The notes under the pieces are model-generated. The model was not told the origin of the DNA. It saw only the letters and a list, made by a program, of their open reading frames with translations, and did not search any database. From contig OX421501.1 of assembly GCA_949126835.1 (NCBI GenBank), forward strand, positions 2,662,117 through 2,726,116: a DNA stretch of 64,000 nt. Reading direction: 5' to 3'. This document shows positions 22,701-32,450 of the stretch, in pieces. This stretch comes from Anisus vortex (taxonomy: Eukaryota; Mollusca; Gastropoda; Planorbidae). Made by a program: the position numbers and the translations under genes. How positions within the stretch are numbered: the first letter of the stretch is position 1; the number at the start of each line of letters is the position of its first letter.

Positions 22701-25700
22701 AGTGACCGCTTCGAACAGGTAAAAAGTTATATTTTTACGGACTTTTCCAGTGAGGTCGTTCGCAAAGTCGCTTCTGTCTCAATTGTTAAAATACATTGTG
22801 TTCAAACATGTTTCAATGGGTACTGATTATTTAAGTAGTTATGGTATATGCTAACCTAGTTACTCCGGAATGATTCCAACGGTAGAAAAAAAGTAAGAAA
22901 AGAAGTCGTATCTCTCTCTCTCTCTCTCTATCTCTCTCTTTCTCTCTATTGCATACTCTTATTCTTTCTAGCTCCATCTTTCTCTCTTGCAATCCTTGCT
23001 CCTCTCTTTTTTATCTCTCTCTCTTTCTTTTCTCTCTGTCTCTTTTATTACCTCTCTCTCTCTCTCTGTTTCTACCTTTGTCTCTCGCCCTCTCTCTCTC
23101 TCTCTCTGTTTCTACCTTTGTCTCTCGCCCTCTCTCTCTCTCTCTCTGTTTCTACCTTTGTCTCTCGCCCTCTCTCTCTCTCTCTGTTTCTACCTTTGTC
23201 TCTCGCCCTCTCTCTCTCTCTCTCTGTTTCTACCTTTGTCTCTCGCCCTCTCTCTCTCTCTCTCTGTTTCTACCTTTGTCTCTCGCCCTCTCTCTCTCTC
23301 TCTCTGTTTCTACCTTTGTCACTCGCCCTCTCTCTCTCTCTCTCTGTTTCTACCTTTGTCTCTCGCCCTCTCTCTCTCTCTCTCTCTGTTTCTACCTTTG
23401 TCTCTCGCCCTCTCTCTCTCTCTGTTTCTACCTTTGTCTCTCGCCCTCTCTCTCTTTCTCTGTTTCTACCTTTGTCTCTCGCCCTCTCTCTCTCTCTCTC
23501 TGTTTCTACCTTTGTCTCTCGCCCTCTCTCTCTCTCTCTCTGTTTCTACCTTTGTCTCTCGCCCTCTCTCTCTGTTTCTACCTTTGTCTCTCGCCCTCTC
23601 TCTCTCTCTCTCTGTTTCTACCTTTGTCTCTCGCCCTCTCTCTCTCTCTCTCTGTTTCTACCTTTGTCTCTCGCCCTCTCTCTCTCTCTCTCTGTTTCTA
23701 CCTTTGTCTCTCGCCCTCTCTCTCTGTTTCTACCTTTGTCTCTCGCCCTCTCTCTCTCTCTTTCTGTTTCTACCTTTGTCTCTCGCCCTCTCTCTCTCTC
23801 TCTCTGTTTCTACCTTTGTCTCTCGCCCTCTCTCTCTCTCTCTCTGTTTCTACCTTTGTCTCTCGCCCTCTCTCTCTCTCTCTCTGTTTCTACCTTTGTC
23901 TCTCGCCCTCTCTCTCTCTCTCTGTTTCTACCTTTGTCTCTCGCCCTCTCTCTCTCTCTCTCTGTTACTACCTTTGTCTCTCGCCCTCTCTCTCTCTCTT
24001 TCTGTAAGTTTATTTCTCAGTCCCTCTTTTATTCGAGGAGGGGGGGCGGCTTACCATGGTTCTACCCGGGCTCCAGCCACCCCACGGCACGGCCGGTGTA
24101 TTCATAAGGTGTTTGTATCGGCGGTTTACAGACTTCGCCAATCTTTTGAGGCCCTTGGGTACACAAGAGAGGGATACCCTTCTGACCGGAAAACCAAATC
24201 CTAGCCTTCCACAGGTTTCGAGACCATGTCCCATTATATTCAGCCCAATTTATGGAATGATACTATATTAGCTTCTTATAATATGTAAACTACACAAATA
24301 AATCTCTGTCCTCAGAAAACTGCCATTCACTTCGCCATACAGTCGGGCAGCACCGGCATCACTAGCGCACTGCTACGTAGTGGTGCCCTGCTCAGCAGAC
24401 CGCCTGGATACAGGTAAGTTGATGTCACAGGTAGAGCTGCAGGTCGATGTCACAGGTAGAGCTGTAAATCGATGTCGCAGGTAGAACTTTAGGTTAATGT
24501 CACAGGTAGAGCTGTAAGTCGATGTCACAGGTAGAGCTGTAAGTCGATGTAACAGGTAGAGCTGTAAGTCGATGTCACAGGTAGAACTTTAGGTTGATGT
24601 CACAGGTAGAGCTGTAAGTCGATGTCACAGGTAGAGCTGTAAGTCGATGTAACAGGTAGAGCTGTAAGTCGATGTCACAGGTAGAACTTTAGGTTGATGT
24701 CACAGGTAGAGCTGTAAGTCGATGCCACGGGTACAGCTACAAGGTTCATTACTAACTGCTACGAATCTCGAGTGTTCTGTTGTCTGCCTAGGATACTGTT
24801 CACTATGAAACAATAAACTCAAGGCACTCGATGAATATTCAAAGAATAATTTATTGCTTGAATTGTTATACAATATAAACATTCAACTTTACAGGTAAAT
24901 AATAAGTAGCTTAGCGAAAATCAACAACAAATCTAACTGCACCAAAGCGTGCTTTATCTAGATTTGGTGCAGAAAGTACTAGAAATTAATTGTACCGTAG
25001 TTGTCCGAATGAAAAAGAAAAGGCGTACCAGAGACTACGAGAAAACTTATTGGTGTATTACGTTATAATAAGTAAATCTACTCAATTACTTTGTACATCA
25101 AAATCAAATGTAAATAAATAACTCTACATAAACCAGTGAGAGAATTTCAAATACAATATAGAAACTATTATTACAGGCTATACAAACATAACACTAGCGA
25201 TTATTCACAACTGACAAGTGTAACACCAAAAGTTAAATCTCTAAACCTAGAAACACTAGAGGACAGAAGGGCAATGAATAAATACATAAAATACATAAGG
25301 GAATTAAATTCTAACTTAGCAATACAACACAGTAACAATCTTGTACAAAGCTCAGATGAACATAAAGACAAAAACACTTTCTTTATCACTTTTGCGAAAA
25401 AAAATCATATAAGTAATCTTTCTCCCCTAGTGGCATCCGGCCATGGAATGGGTTGCCTTAACAAACCAGGAAAACCAGGAACGTAATATCATTTAAAACA
25501 CTCATAAAAAATGCTAGACTCGACTCCAGACCACGGATAAGCGTAGGAAGCAATAATGTTCTTCATAAGAAGGAGCGTCAGTACTAGATAAGCTAAGATA
25601 AGATTAGAGAAAACACTTGCACATATATTAATAATCACATGATTCTGCAGTAAAAATTGTGTTTTAATACTTTTAATTTCATTAACTTAAAATTATTCAA

Positions 25701-28085
25701 TTTAATATACATCATTATCCCAGTGGGCACACCACGTCGTATCGACGGGGAAAAAACATGGAAACCACGTCTTTTCCACTGGGAAAATATATTCAGCGGT
25801 CTGAAATAAAAAAATAACTTTAAAGCATTAAAAAAAATCGTACACACAATAAATGAAACATCAGCCTTTTGTCAGAGTCAGATACTTAATGTTAAACACT
25901 AATTATCTTATAGTTGTTGTTTTTTTTCTTAATTTTTATGAAACACCAATATGGCGGTTGCTTACACAGGTTGACGTGATAGGCAGAACCATGTGACGTC
26001 AATCGTTAACACTCTGTACGAATTGATGTTATGAGGTGTGTGAAATTCCGCTCCTCCCTCCCCCGGGCCCATCTTTTTTTTTATTTTTTTTATGAACCCG
26101 CCGACGTTTAACTTTTTTTAACGTGTATTAATAATGGAGGAGGTGGGGCGGGCACAGCTTTAAATACCCTAATTGCTCTCATGGGCAGTAATAGGGTGCA
26201 CACCATGAAAAAAAATCTCAAGATGCTAATTTGAGAGTCACTGATAGTTATTATTATTTTTTTAAATAGTTTTTTTGCCCCTGGGGGACGAAACACGATT
26301 ATTGGTAATTAGCGGCTCGCCCTCGAGGGATCAAAGACTTTTCAGTTACCTCGTTAGTTGCCGGAGGCGGAACATCGAGTATTCCCTTTGATCTGATTGG
26401 TCTCCTTCTAGACGGCTAATACAAATATAGCCACAGGCTTGTAATAATAATAATTTCACAAACCTGGTTCTTGTCTGGAATAAAGGATATAAATAGATAT
26501 ATTCTTTTATGTAGTTTTTTTTTTTAATCTTTTATTTCATTTTTTTTTTGGCATTGTTAATTAAAATTTATGAAAATCATGTTGGCCTAAATGCTAAAAA
26601 ATATGATTTAAAAAATATCTAATGATAATATAAGCCTATGAAAGTTGGGTGGTAAATAGCACACCTCCCAAACATGCACACAGCACCAATCCCGACCATT
26701 AGCACGGTTAGAACTAATCTGAAGCTCCCTGAATGATAATCATAACACTTTTGGATATGTTCTTTTTTTGCATGCTTTAGATTTTAAATGGTCGCGACGC
26801 AGGGGAACCCACTTTCTTTTGCTCTTCCCAGAAACTTAGCCGTACTACGCGCGACCTCCGTATCAATGTTGTGAAGCCGGCTGGCCTAGCGGTTAGCTCA
26901 CCAGACTGTCAACCAAAAAACCACTTGACACGTCGCGGGTTCGAGCCCCGCCACCGGCAGATCCCTGTCGCCCTACAGGAGTTTTGGGACTAGATGACGT
27001 TAATATTGAGTTGTTATCACATGCGCTTAACCGGCAGCAGTGAAACCTCTCACAGATTAATAGTCTTCTAGAGCGCACTGAGCATGCTAATATAGCATGG
27101 ATAGAAGCGCTATATATAAATTGCCATTACATACAATGTTAATTGTTCAAATGGATTGTCATTTTGCCAATCCCAGTTCTCATTATATTATGAGGAGTTC
27201 TAATCTGGCTTAGGACATAATATTGTTAAGCCCTTATTAAAATACAATGAATCCATCCCTATGGAACAATACATTTGGTCCGACGGGATACTTTACTTGT
27301 ATCACAATACAAATAAGTTAAACGATGATAAAAAGCAAAATATAACTTTTCATTTTTACATCTTGAAATAATTAAATACAGACTCGACTTGAATGCAATA
27401 TATTAAATTAACCAATAGGTCTATAATATATATATATCAAAGAAGGCTACCAACCCTGTTTGCAAAGTAAAAATCAACAACAATGAATAAAAACAAGTAG
27501 ATAAATTCAAATAAATTGGGGACACTCATTACATCAGATGGGCTCTGTGAGACTGAAATAAAGGCTAGAATTGCACAAGCCAAAAGTGCCTTCATGAAAA
27601 TGAAATATATATATTAAGAAACAAATCATTAGAGATAGAGGCAAGGAAAAAAAGTACTAAAGTTCTACATAGAACCAATTTTATTATATGGCTGTGATGC
27701 ATGGACAATGAACCAAACAAATGACTGCATATTTGGATAGTGCAGATGTATGGCTCTATAGAAGAATGCAACGAGTGACATGGACAGAGAAAAGTTTAAA
27801 TGTTGAGGTGCTCAAAATGTCAAACGCTAACAGAGAAATAATTGTAATGATCTCGAAAAGAAAATCAACGTTAGTAGGCCACATAATTAGAAAAGAAAAC
27901 ATATAAAGCATCATAATAACTGGAAAGCTAGAAGGAAAGAAACGCAGAGGAAGACAGAGAAGGAAGATACTAGATGATCTAACGGAATGGCATGGCATGG
28001 TAAAAACAACAGAAATGCTGGAGTTAGCCAGAGTAAAAGATACGTGGAAAGACATGATCGCCTACGCCATCCGGCATGGTACTTT

Positions 28086-28147
<62 letters not shown>

Positions 28148-29372
28148 ATATATTATATAGCCTATTAAAATGTTTCCACACCATTTAATTATTTCTTTTT
28201 CACTCTCTCTTTTTTTCTCATTGAAATCCCAAGAACTAATTTATTAATGGAAATAAAGTGTGTCGAATAGCCCATAATGCTGCCCAAACTACGCGTCTCC
28301 AATATCGGTAGCCTATACTTCAGCAACTGTTATATTGAGTGACTTACTTGACTTAATCCTGTTTACCCCCATAGGAGCGAAGGGCCGCAACTACACTTTT
28401 CCATCGGTCTCGGTCTTGGGCGGCTCCCTTTATTGAGCCTTTTATTCAATTCTCTTTATTGCAACGTATAAGAAAATATTTCGGCCTCTATTTGTTTTAC
28501 TTTATAAGTATAACATTAACTAGAACATAATACATAAATTACAGAATCTACTTTATTCAAAACATTAGGCTATGTAACCGTATAGGCCAAATTTACTGTC
28601 TGTATAACTGTCTTTATAAATTCATGTATAACTTATTTTCGAGTGTATTTATTTGTTTATTTTATATTTGCTTATGTTTGCTATTATTTTAACCTTCAGG
28701 TATGCAGCTCTGCACACAGCTATTGTTGCCGACAGCCCAGAAATGTGCGACGTTCTCCTTCGCTGGGAGGCCAACGTGGAGGAGGCCACGGACGAGAACT
28801 CCACCCCGCTCCAGCTGGCGTGCGCCACGCCCGGGCTGAAGAACAGGCTGGGCATAGTGGAAAAGCTCCTAGAGCACGGGGCGAACCCGAACGCCAACTC
28901 CCCGTTCTTGTCCTACAGCAGCCCTTTCCTGTCCCCCTTGACGGAGTACATGCGCTGCGAGACGGACCAGGTCGATTACGAGGTCGTCCACGCGCTCATC
29001 CTCCACGGGGCGAAAGTCCACTTCCGGGCTGCGTCCACCGCCAGCAGGGCTAAAGACCCGCACGGAATCCTCCACTGCATCCAGCACCTGAAGAGAAAAC
29101 CGGAAGTCTTTCATCTCTTGGTCAGCGCGTCTGCAGTCTTCGACGTCGATTCCGTTCAAGCGTACAGCACCCTTTCGCCTGACCAGCGGTTCACCTTGCT
29201 TTCAGTGTCCTCGGGCCCCAGGGATCTCAGGACGCTTACCCACCTGTACCTCCGGTCCTATTTGAAACGAAGGTTCCCGGAAAGTATCAAGCGACTGCCA
29301 CTACCGTCAATGGTCAAACAATTCCTCCTATTCAATCCGACAGACAGATACAAGGCGAACAATGCTTTATAA
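10736..29372 (+). CDS. ankyrin-repeat and SOCS-box (ASB-type) protein, 8 exons, 512 aa
   Basis: This is probably a substrate receptor of an Elongin B/C-Cullin 5 ubiquitin ligase. Exons are 10736-10747, 11739-11855, 19497-19725, 20067-20180, 21193-21373, 22604-22718, 24316-24413 and 28700-29372. All have GT/AG borders, the phases match at every junction, and the coding sum is 1539 nt. The start MAEK follows an in-frame TAA at 10730; this 12-nt coding exon is the least certain part. Residues 5-43 are charged linker. About 44-420 hold ankyrin repeats, with many helix-turn signatures such as LRPLHYAVHSGNIEGMEFLL and SPLMKACRQHNIRAARVLL. A SOCS box occupies about 464-500 and ends in the Cullin-5-type LPLP. 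Its BC-box reads TLTHLYLRSYL, with Tyr where Cys is usual. The coding exons, exon 8 most of all, are clearly GC-richer than the introns. I cannot say which vertebrate ASB is closest. Confidence 0.85.
11097..11382. mobile_element. MITE with caaagactataataagatgg ends (copy 1)
   Basis: The left end caaagactctaataagatgg pairs with the right end ccatcttattatagtttttg. A second copy is at 57671-57813. No coding capacity is seen. It lies in intron 1 of the ASB gene. Confidence 0.6.
11978..12124 (+). CDS. THAP-like N-terminal exon nested in ASB intron 2
   Basis: An ATG opens 49 codons ending at a good donor (cag|gtgagg). The reading has GCVPFC followed by SFHRFPKEK, the start of a C2CH THAP zinc finger: first Cys pair, then the FHxFP motif. 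The Trp usually found after FP is absent, and I found no downstream exon with the second C-x2-H pair. THAP domains occur in host DNA-binding factors and in transposases of P, Kolobok and ISL2EU elements. It is most likely a remnant of such an element or a decayed nested gene. Confidence 0.4.
12125..12735. other. intron sequence with a LINE family-2 scrap
   Basis: A short match to the family-2 tail (tagtaggagcgtctgtaatt) is at about 12510-12560, with a (TA) run near 12325. No exon with THAP continuation was found. Confidence 0.4.
12740..12902 (+). repeat. exon-like block, first of two diverged copies
   Basis: A poly-pyrimidine and ttgcag acceptor-like stretch is followed by a segment with caagtcaagaactgctgga and aagcctggcaagcctttgc, ending near ag|gtaaag. 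It is similar to 13822-13965. This copy has more stops in the relevant frame. Confidence 0.5.
13822..13965 (+). repeat. exon-like block, second copy
   Basis: It has the same layout as 12740-12902: acacaaatgtt.a, a T-rich tract, ttgcag, then an open stretch with RQELQENVGEKDYEPNKPLQ and a donor-like ag|gtaaat. With the THAP-like exon and further exon-like pieces at about 13072-13141, 13447-13587 and 14466-14550, it may belong to a decayed multi-exon gene. Confidence 0.4.
14553..15270. other. intron sequence, nothing firm
   Basis: An AATAAA-type signal near 14574 and another near 14647 could end the decayed THAP-containing unit. No other feature was found. Confidence 0.35.
15269..15401 (-). 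pseudogene. SWIM-like zinc-finger exon remnant
   Basis: On the minus strand, after an attag acceptor, the frame reads NIEITSGHGTCAVGLRGSCG and on to HAIGLLF. This resembles the SWIM finger (C-x-C...C-x-H followed by a hydrophobic ALL) found in YqaJ-type nuclease proteins of invertebrate elements. The first Cys is missing, and a stop after LLFT with continuation in another frame (YLHKADFSMEILKYIP) marks it as broken. A donor (ct|gtaagt) ends it. A possible upstream exon lies near 16000-16130 (minus). Confidence 0.3.
15402..16250 (-). other. possible 5' part of the SWIM-like remnant; otherwise empty
   Basis: A minus-strand ATG near 16136 and an open patch with KGYKYYAKKYPFKAK ending at a donor (ag|gtaaga) near 16000 could be an earlier exon of the same broken gene. 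This is only weakly supported. Confidence 0.25.
16258..16680. mobile_element. probable solo LTR, 423 bp
   Basis: It begins tgtgatgta, ends cgtaaca and is flanked by ATAT on both sides (16254-16257 and 16681-16684). It contains an AATAAA-type signal (tgaaataaaag) near 16542. The TG...CA ends and 4-bp duplication fit a solo LTR left by recombination. No second copy is in the window to confirm it. Confidence 0.5.
16690..18560. other. ASB intron 2 sequence without features
   Basis: AT-rich, with a CT/T-rich patch at 17435-17475. Short ORFs at 17198-17404 and 18045-18314 have no splice context or recognised motif. Confidence 0.4.
18568..18795 (-). mobile_element. SINE family A, reversed copy
   Basis: On the complement it shows head (gttcgaatcatgg), body (gagtctacccagctctgata) and tail in the family order. 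It lies in intron 2 of the ASB gene. Confidence 0.75.
18829..19018. mobile_element. 190-bp MITE with cagtg.cgt.gctaggg ends
   Basis: The left end cagtgccgttgctaggg pairs with the right end cccctagctacgccactg. The flanks are GTTTATGG and GTTTATAG, an 8-bp duplication with one mismatch, as for hAT-type elements. The interior is rich in G and C runs (gggggcccgggggg). Confidence 0.7.
20235..20730. other. GC-rich unclassified insert in ASB intron 4
   Basis: About 500 bp with many CG dinucleotides sits abruptly in AT-rich intron. It holds an open frame of about 159 codons (20411-20890) without a known motif. It has no similarity to the other repeat families here. It could be the 5' part of a retroelement or a CpG-rich promoter-like segment. 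Confidence 0.35.
21420..22062 (+). mobile_element. non-LTR retrotransposon fragment (family 1), RT C-terminus and zinc finger
   Basis: The frame reads the end of a reverse-transcriptase polyprotein: LRRILGISWKDRITNNEVLE, then RRLRWLGHVSRMEDGRIPKD, a GRPQLRFKDVCKRDL block and a terminal finger FKCQRCDRACLSRIGLHRHS. It ends in a short (ATG)n tail. The RT core is missing (5' truncation). The frame is open to the end. It lies in ASB intron 5, some 50 bp after exon 5. Confidence 0.85.
22070..22245 (-). repeat. non-LTR retrotransposon 3' fragment (family 2), reversed
   Basis: The complement has the family-2 block (cttcttccagagtggcaccc, ggtaaccagaacaagcc-like) found intact at 53160-53280. Confidence 0.5.
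22910..24005. repeat. TC-rich minisatellite in ASB intron 6, about 25 units
   Basis: A core tgtttctacctttgtctctc followed by gccc and a variable (TC)n run repeats in units of about 30-44 bp from 23058 to 24000; a plain (TC)n zone precedes it. Unit length changes mainly through (TC)n. The array is open in three frames on the + strand and gives false ORFs of up to 405 codons. Confidence 0.95.
24020..24245 (-). repeat. SINE-like repeat, diverged
   Basis: The complement contains gtggaaggctaggatttggt and a tcgaaacctg B-box-like motif, resembling the head of SINE family A, but the body differs. It is probably a related subfamily. Confidence 0.4.
24420..24735. repeat. 25-bp minisatellite right after the exon 7 donor
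   Basis: About 12 units of gtagagctgtaagtcgatgt plus cacag begin within 10 bp of the ASB exon 7 donor (cag|gtaagt). Each unit contains caggtaga and tgtaagtc, both close to a splice donor. Higher-order blocks (gaactttaggtt.atgtcaca variants) recur every 3-4 units. Confidence 0.95.
25130..25605 (+). repeat. non-LTR retrotransposon 3' end (family 2)
   Basis: It contains ALEDRRAMNKYIK-like and RT C-terminal readings (SGHGMGCLNKPGKPGT in a shifted frame), the conserved cggataagcgtagga block and a gataagctaagataag tail. It lies in ASB intron 7. The frame is broken. Confidence 0.75.
25610..26870. other. ASB intron 7, nothing firm
   Basis: AT-rich with T runs. G/C runs near 26050-26070 and 26270-26290 may be ends of small DNA elements, but I cannot pair them. 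Confidence 0.35.
26880..27115 (+). mobile_element. tRNA-derived SINE (family B)
   Basis: The head reads ggcctagcggttagctcacc (A-box-like), and gggttcgagccccgcc matches the B box. A 13-bp insertion (aaaaaaccacttg-type) splits the anticodon region. A diverged relative heads the block at 31927-32010. Confidence 0.65.
27510..28147 (+). mobile_element. non-LTR retrotransposon fragment with (ATG)n tail
   Basis: The readings KFYIEPILLYGCDAWTMNQ and WLYRRMQRVTWTEKSLNVEV, then VGHIIRKEN, are RT C-terminal signatures related to family 1 but more diverged. Several frameshifts are present. It ends in about 20 ATG repeats (28086-28147), which looks like a simple-repeat LINE tail. It lies in ASB intron 7. 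Confidence 0.8.
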
Positions 29373-29725
29373 ACTGCGTCGCCTTGGAAAGATTAAATGA
29401 AAACGTTAATTAAAAATATCTGAAGTATTGTATAATACAATTTTATTTTCTAGCAGCAACAATTGTGATGTTTCGAATTGTTGGTGTTTATGTTAACATA
29501 ATCATCCGCGTTTCTTCCAAACCTTTCTTAAAAACTCTATGAAATTTAGAACAAAACTGTTGATCGCAGAAAAGAGTTCCACCCAATAATGAACATCGGC
29601 GAGTAAAGGACCTCTCTCAGTAAAGAGATTTGCCCAAAGAAAGAATTTTAAAAACTGATCCATTGAAGAACTTTTTTTTAGTAAAGAACTTCTCTCACTT
29701 AAGAATTGAAGAATGTTCTTCGATT
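29373..29725 (+). other. ASB 3' UTR region
   Basis: AT-rich sequence follows the stop. An ATTAAA near 29391 is the only polyadenylation-like signal close to it. Confidence 0.4.
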
Positions 29726-29815
29726 AAGATAAGATAAGATAAGATTATTTTATTGATCCAAATAAATGGAAATTTGTCTTGATTGCATAAATTCCGTCTT
29801 TCAGCCTACCGGTAC
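29726..29815 (-). repeat. LINE 3' end with (TTATC)n tail, reversed
   Basis: The complement reads ttggatcaataaaataatct followed by ttatcttatcttatc, a LINE end with an AATAAA-like signal before a simple-repeat tail. Only about 90 bp is recognisable. Confidence 0.5.
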
Positions 29816-30570
29816 TTAAAACAATATTACGAATCATTTGTACTCAATCACAATAGACATTCGCGCACACTATCATACCATTTATCATACAATAAAAAGT
29901 ATCATTTAGCCTAGGAGTCAGATATTGTATTTTCTGACTGATTGATGATTCTTTTGAAAGATTCTCACTGATAGTTGAACAAAAGAGTTCCCAAATCTCA
30001 CTGTTCTTGCCCTTATGGAAAAAAGCCGGCCACTTCGACTAGATATTATGTACATACCGTGAAGTGGGTGTGCACGAGCTTCCTTTGCAGGGAAGGTCGA
30101 TTCTGACATTTTCAAGTTATATAGATCTTTGTGTGCAATCTCCTAGAAGATGTTAAAAGCCTTATTAAAAAGACTAACTTCTTTTAATTTCCGCACAAGA
30201 AGACTCGGATTGAAGCTCTTATCTTGAGAATTACTTATGGTGCAATGATTTTAAAAATGTAAAAAAAAAAAAATAAAGGTTTCATTACATGGTTGTGAAA
30301 ATTACTAAAATTATCTCACTATGATATTAGGCCTATTCAACACGTTTATCATCGCATGTTAATTTTTGTTTTATTAATATATTGCAGTTTTGCCTTAATA
30401 TCCTCATTTCTGGTGTGAATTAATCTTTCCCCCTTTATCCTTACATTGAAAAAAAAAAGTGAAATAAACGTCTTTAGATCGTTTGTTAAATTACAGTTAA
30501 CAAATTTGACAAGGCTTGATGAGTGTGAATTGTATTTGAATAAAAGGGCATACACTACATTGTACTAGCG
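29816..30570. other. no gene seen
   Basis: AT-rich intergenic sequence. Short ORFs on the minus strand have no context. Confidence 0.5.
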
Positions 30571-30574
30571 AATG

Positions 30575-30800
30575 GGGCACGGTGCCTACCGGCAGCGCGC
30601 TCGGAATGATAGGTTCAAATACTTGCCGAGTCTGTGATTACTTTTTTCTTTGCCCTAAAAGATGTCCCTGAATCTACCCAGCTCTGATGGGTACCTAACA
30701 TGAGTTGGAAGAAAGTGGCTTAGCATTGTGGTGGCTAAACAGTACCCCCTTTTAGTCGGTTTCCATGGTGACTGGAGGACACTGTCTAATAGGGTTACAC
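30575..30800 (+). mobile_element. SINE family A, truncated 3' end
   Basis: The head (accggcagcgcgctcggaat, ggttcaaatacttg) and body (gaatctacccagctctgatg, gtggctaaacag) are present; the tail is diverged. Confidence 0.7.
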
Positions 30801-30859
30801 CTATTGTCAGTTCCAATATAAATGCCAAAATATCATGACTCAATGTAACATTTTTTTAA

Positions 30860-31018
30860 ATATTTTAATGTATGTTTACCTGCAAAATGTTCACCTGCAT
30901 AATGTTTACCTGTGTAATGTTTACATGTATAATATTTACCTGTATAATGTTTACCTGTTTAATGTTCACCTGTACAATGTTTACCTAAAAAAGGTTTACC
31001 TGTATAAAATTTACCTCT
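30860..31018. repeat. 15-bp minisatellite, about 10 copies
   Basis: A degenerate tgtataatgtttacc unit. It stays open on the + strand and yields a spurious Tyr/Val/Leu repeat. Confidence 0.85.
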
Positions 31019-31269
31019 AAAGCATAGCCTTCTGTGATTGTTTCCTTTGTGATATATGTATGTGCCGGGAAGGTAACATTTTGTGTTGAGTTGTTAATAG
31101 AACATAAAGTATGAAAAATCTTGTGAACTTTGTAACTTTTCTTATGGTGCGATTTTTTTTTATGGTTGGCCTTAATTTAAATAAACTTATCCAAATTCAA
31201 TAAATGACACACAAAAAAAGACTATTTATATGTCTGTGACATAGTTTTATGTTTAATTGTTTGTTGTAG

Positions 31270-31549
31270 TTCTGTGTCCCTCTTTTACGAGGATGGCCAC
31301 GTCTCCCAGTCGCATTGTGGACTCTTTGGTGGAGGCGTAAAGATATTTTGGAGAAGCAACGTGCGCTTTATTTGGATTAAAGTGCAGGGAGAGTTGCGTA
31401 GGTCGTCAGCCTCGACTCTCTCGTCCCTTCTGTCGTATTCCAACGGCAAGACACAAGACAATGTCCAGACGGTTAGAGATAGCTTGGGATGCAGCGGATG
31501 GTCTACACTGGTCTTTTGTGGCCTTAAAGTGCCCTCAAAACTGAAATAA
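31270..31549 (+). CDS. possible orphan terminal exon
   Basis: A ttgttgtag acceptor at 31261-31269 is followed by about 92 open codons that end at a TAA within an AATAAA polyadenylation signal (31545-31550). The reading includes SHCGLFGGGVKIFWRSNVRF and TLVFCGLKVPSK. The composition is less AT-biased than the flanks. I do not recognise the family, and no upstream exon with a fitting phase was found. It could instead be a retroelement piece. Confidence 0.3.
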
Positions 31550-31926
31550 AGAATTATGTTTAAAGACAACAGTTATTCGAAGCACATTAGTAGCGTCTTC
31601 AAAAATATATTTCTAGATTATAGGTTCTCAATGGGGGCGTTATCGCCCCCGGGGGGGGCGGCGAGAAACTTTCTGGGGGCGCTGATGTTCCCTGGGGTAA
31701 TTGGGAGGCGGTGAAGGGCAAGTGGGCGGTACAATCGTACCTGATATAATTTGAACACCTCAGCTATTTGAATCGATTCGTTTTTGGATGAAATGTGATG
31801 TAAACCTAAGTGCTGCTAAAAATCTAATATCCCCCAACAGTAGGCCTACATATTATTATACTAAAAAGAAATAGGAATCGCATGGACTTTTCGAGAAGTA
31901 GGGGTCAGTATTAGACACGTATCGCA

Positions 31927-32010
31927 TGCGGCCGCCTGGTCTTGTGGTTAGCTCACCGGACTGTCAACCGTCGCGGATTCTATCCCTGCCGCCGACCGAT
32001 CCCTGTCTTC
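31927..32010 (+). repeat. SINE family B head
   Basis: ggtcttgtggttagctcacc, gactgtcaacc and cgcggattctatccc match the 26880 copy. It runs directly into the dispersed repeat. Confidence 0.55.
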
Positions 32011-32011
32011 T

Positions 32012-32450
32012 AATGTTAATGATATCAGTTTAACTGAGATGACCTTACATTTATTTTTGAGGATGGGATAAAACAGCTATTATCGTTAAGCGGAATAGAT
32101 ATGTACTAATCACACAAACTGGGTAGCTAATGTAATGTTTGAAATAATACATATACATTTTTAGTCATAAAATATTTCTATAATTTTAAAAAAAATTTTA
32201 CGGTTCGATTATTTCAAATTTATAAATTGGAAGCCATTTTTGTTTATAAAAGGAAAAAATATTAGCTCAAATGAAACGGATTTACTATCTCCCTTTAATT
32301 AAAAAATGTCTCCACATTTGATTCAATAGTGATGCCAAACAAGTTATGTTTTGTAATATAACAAATATTACTGAGTAATTATTATTTCTTTATACAAATT
32401 CTACATTATGGTATTCATAACAAGATTTAATTATTACAGGATGTTTTAAA
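32012..32450. repeat. dispersed repeat, second copy
   Basis: The partner of 1470-1935, with conserved caaactgggtagctaatgta and gttttgtaatataacaaata. Confidence 0.65.

Noticed and set aside
22949..24204. ORFs of up to 405 codons over the TC-rich array
   Set aside because: They exist only because the repeat has no stops in three frames; an intron of the ASB gene runs through them.
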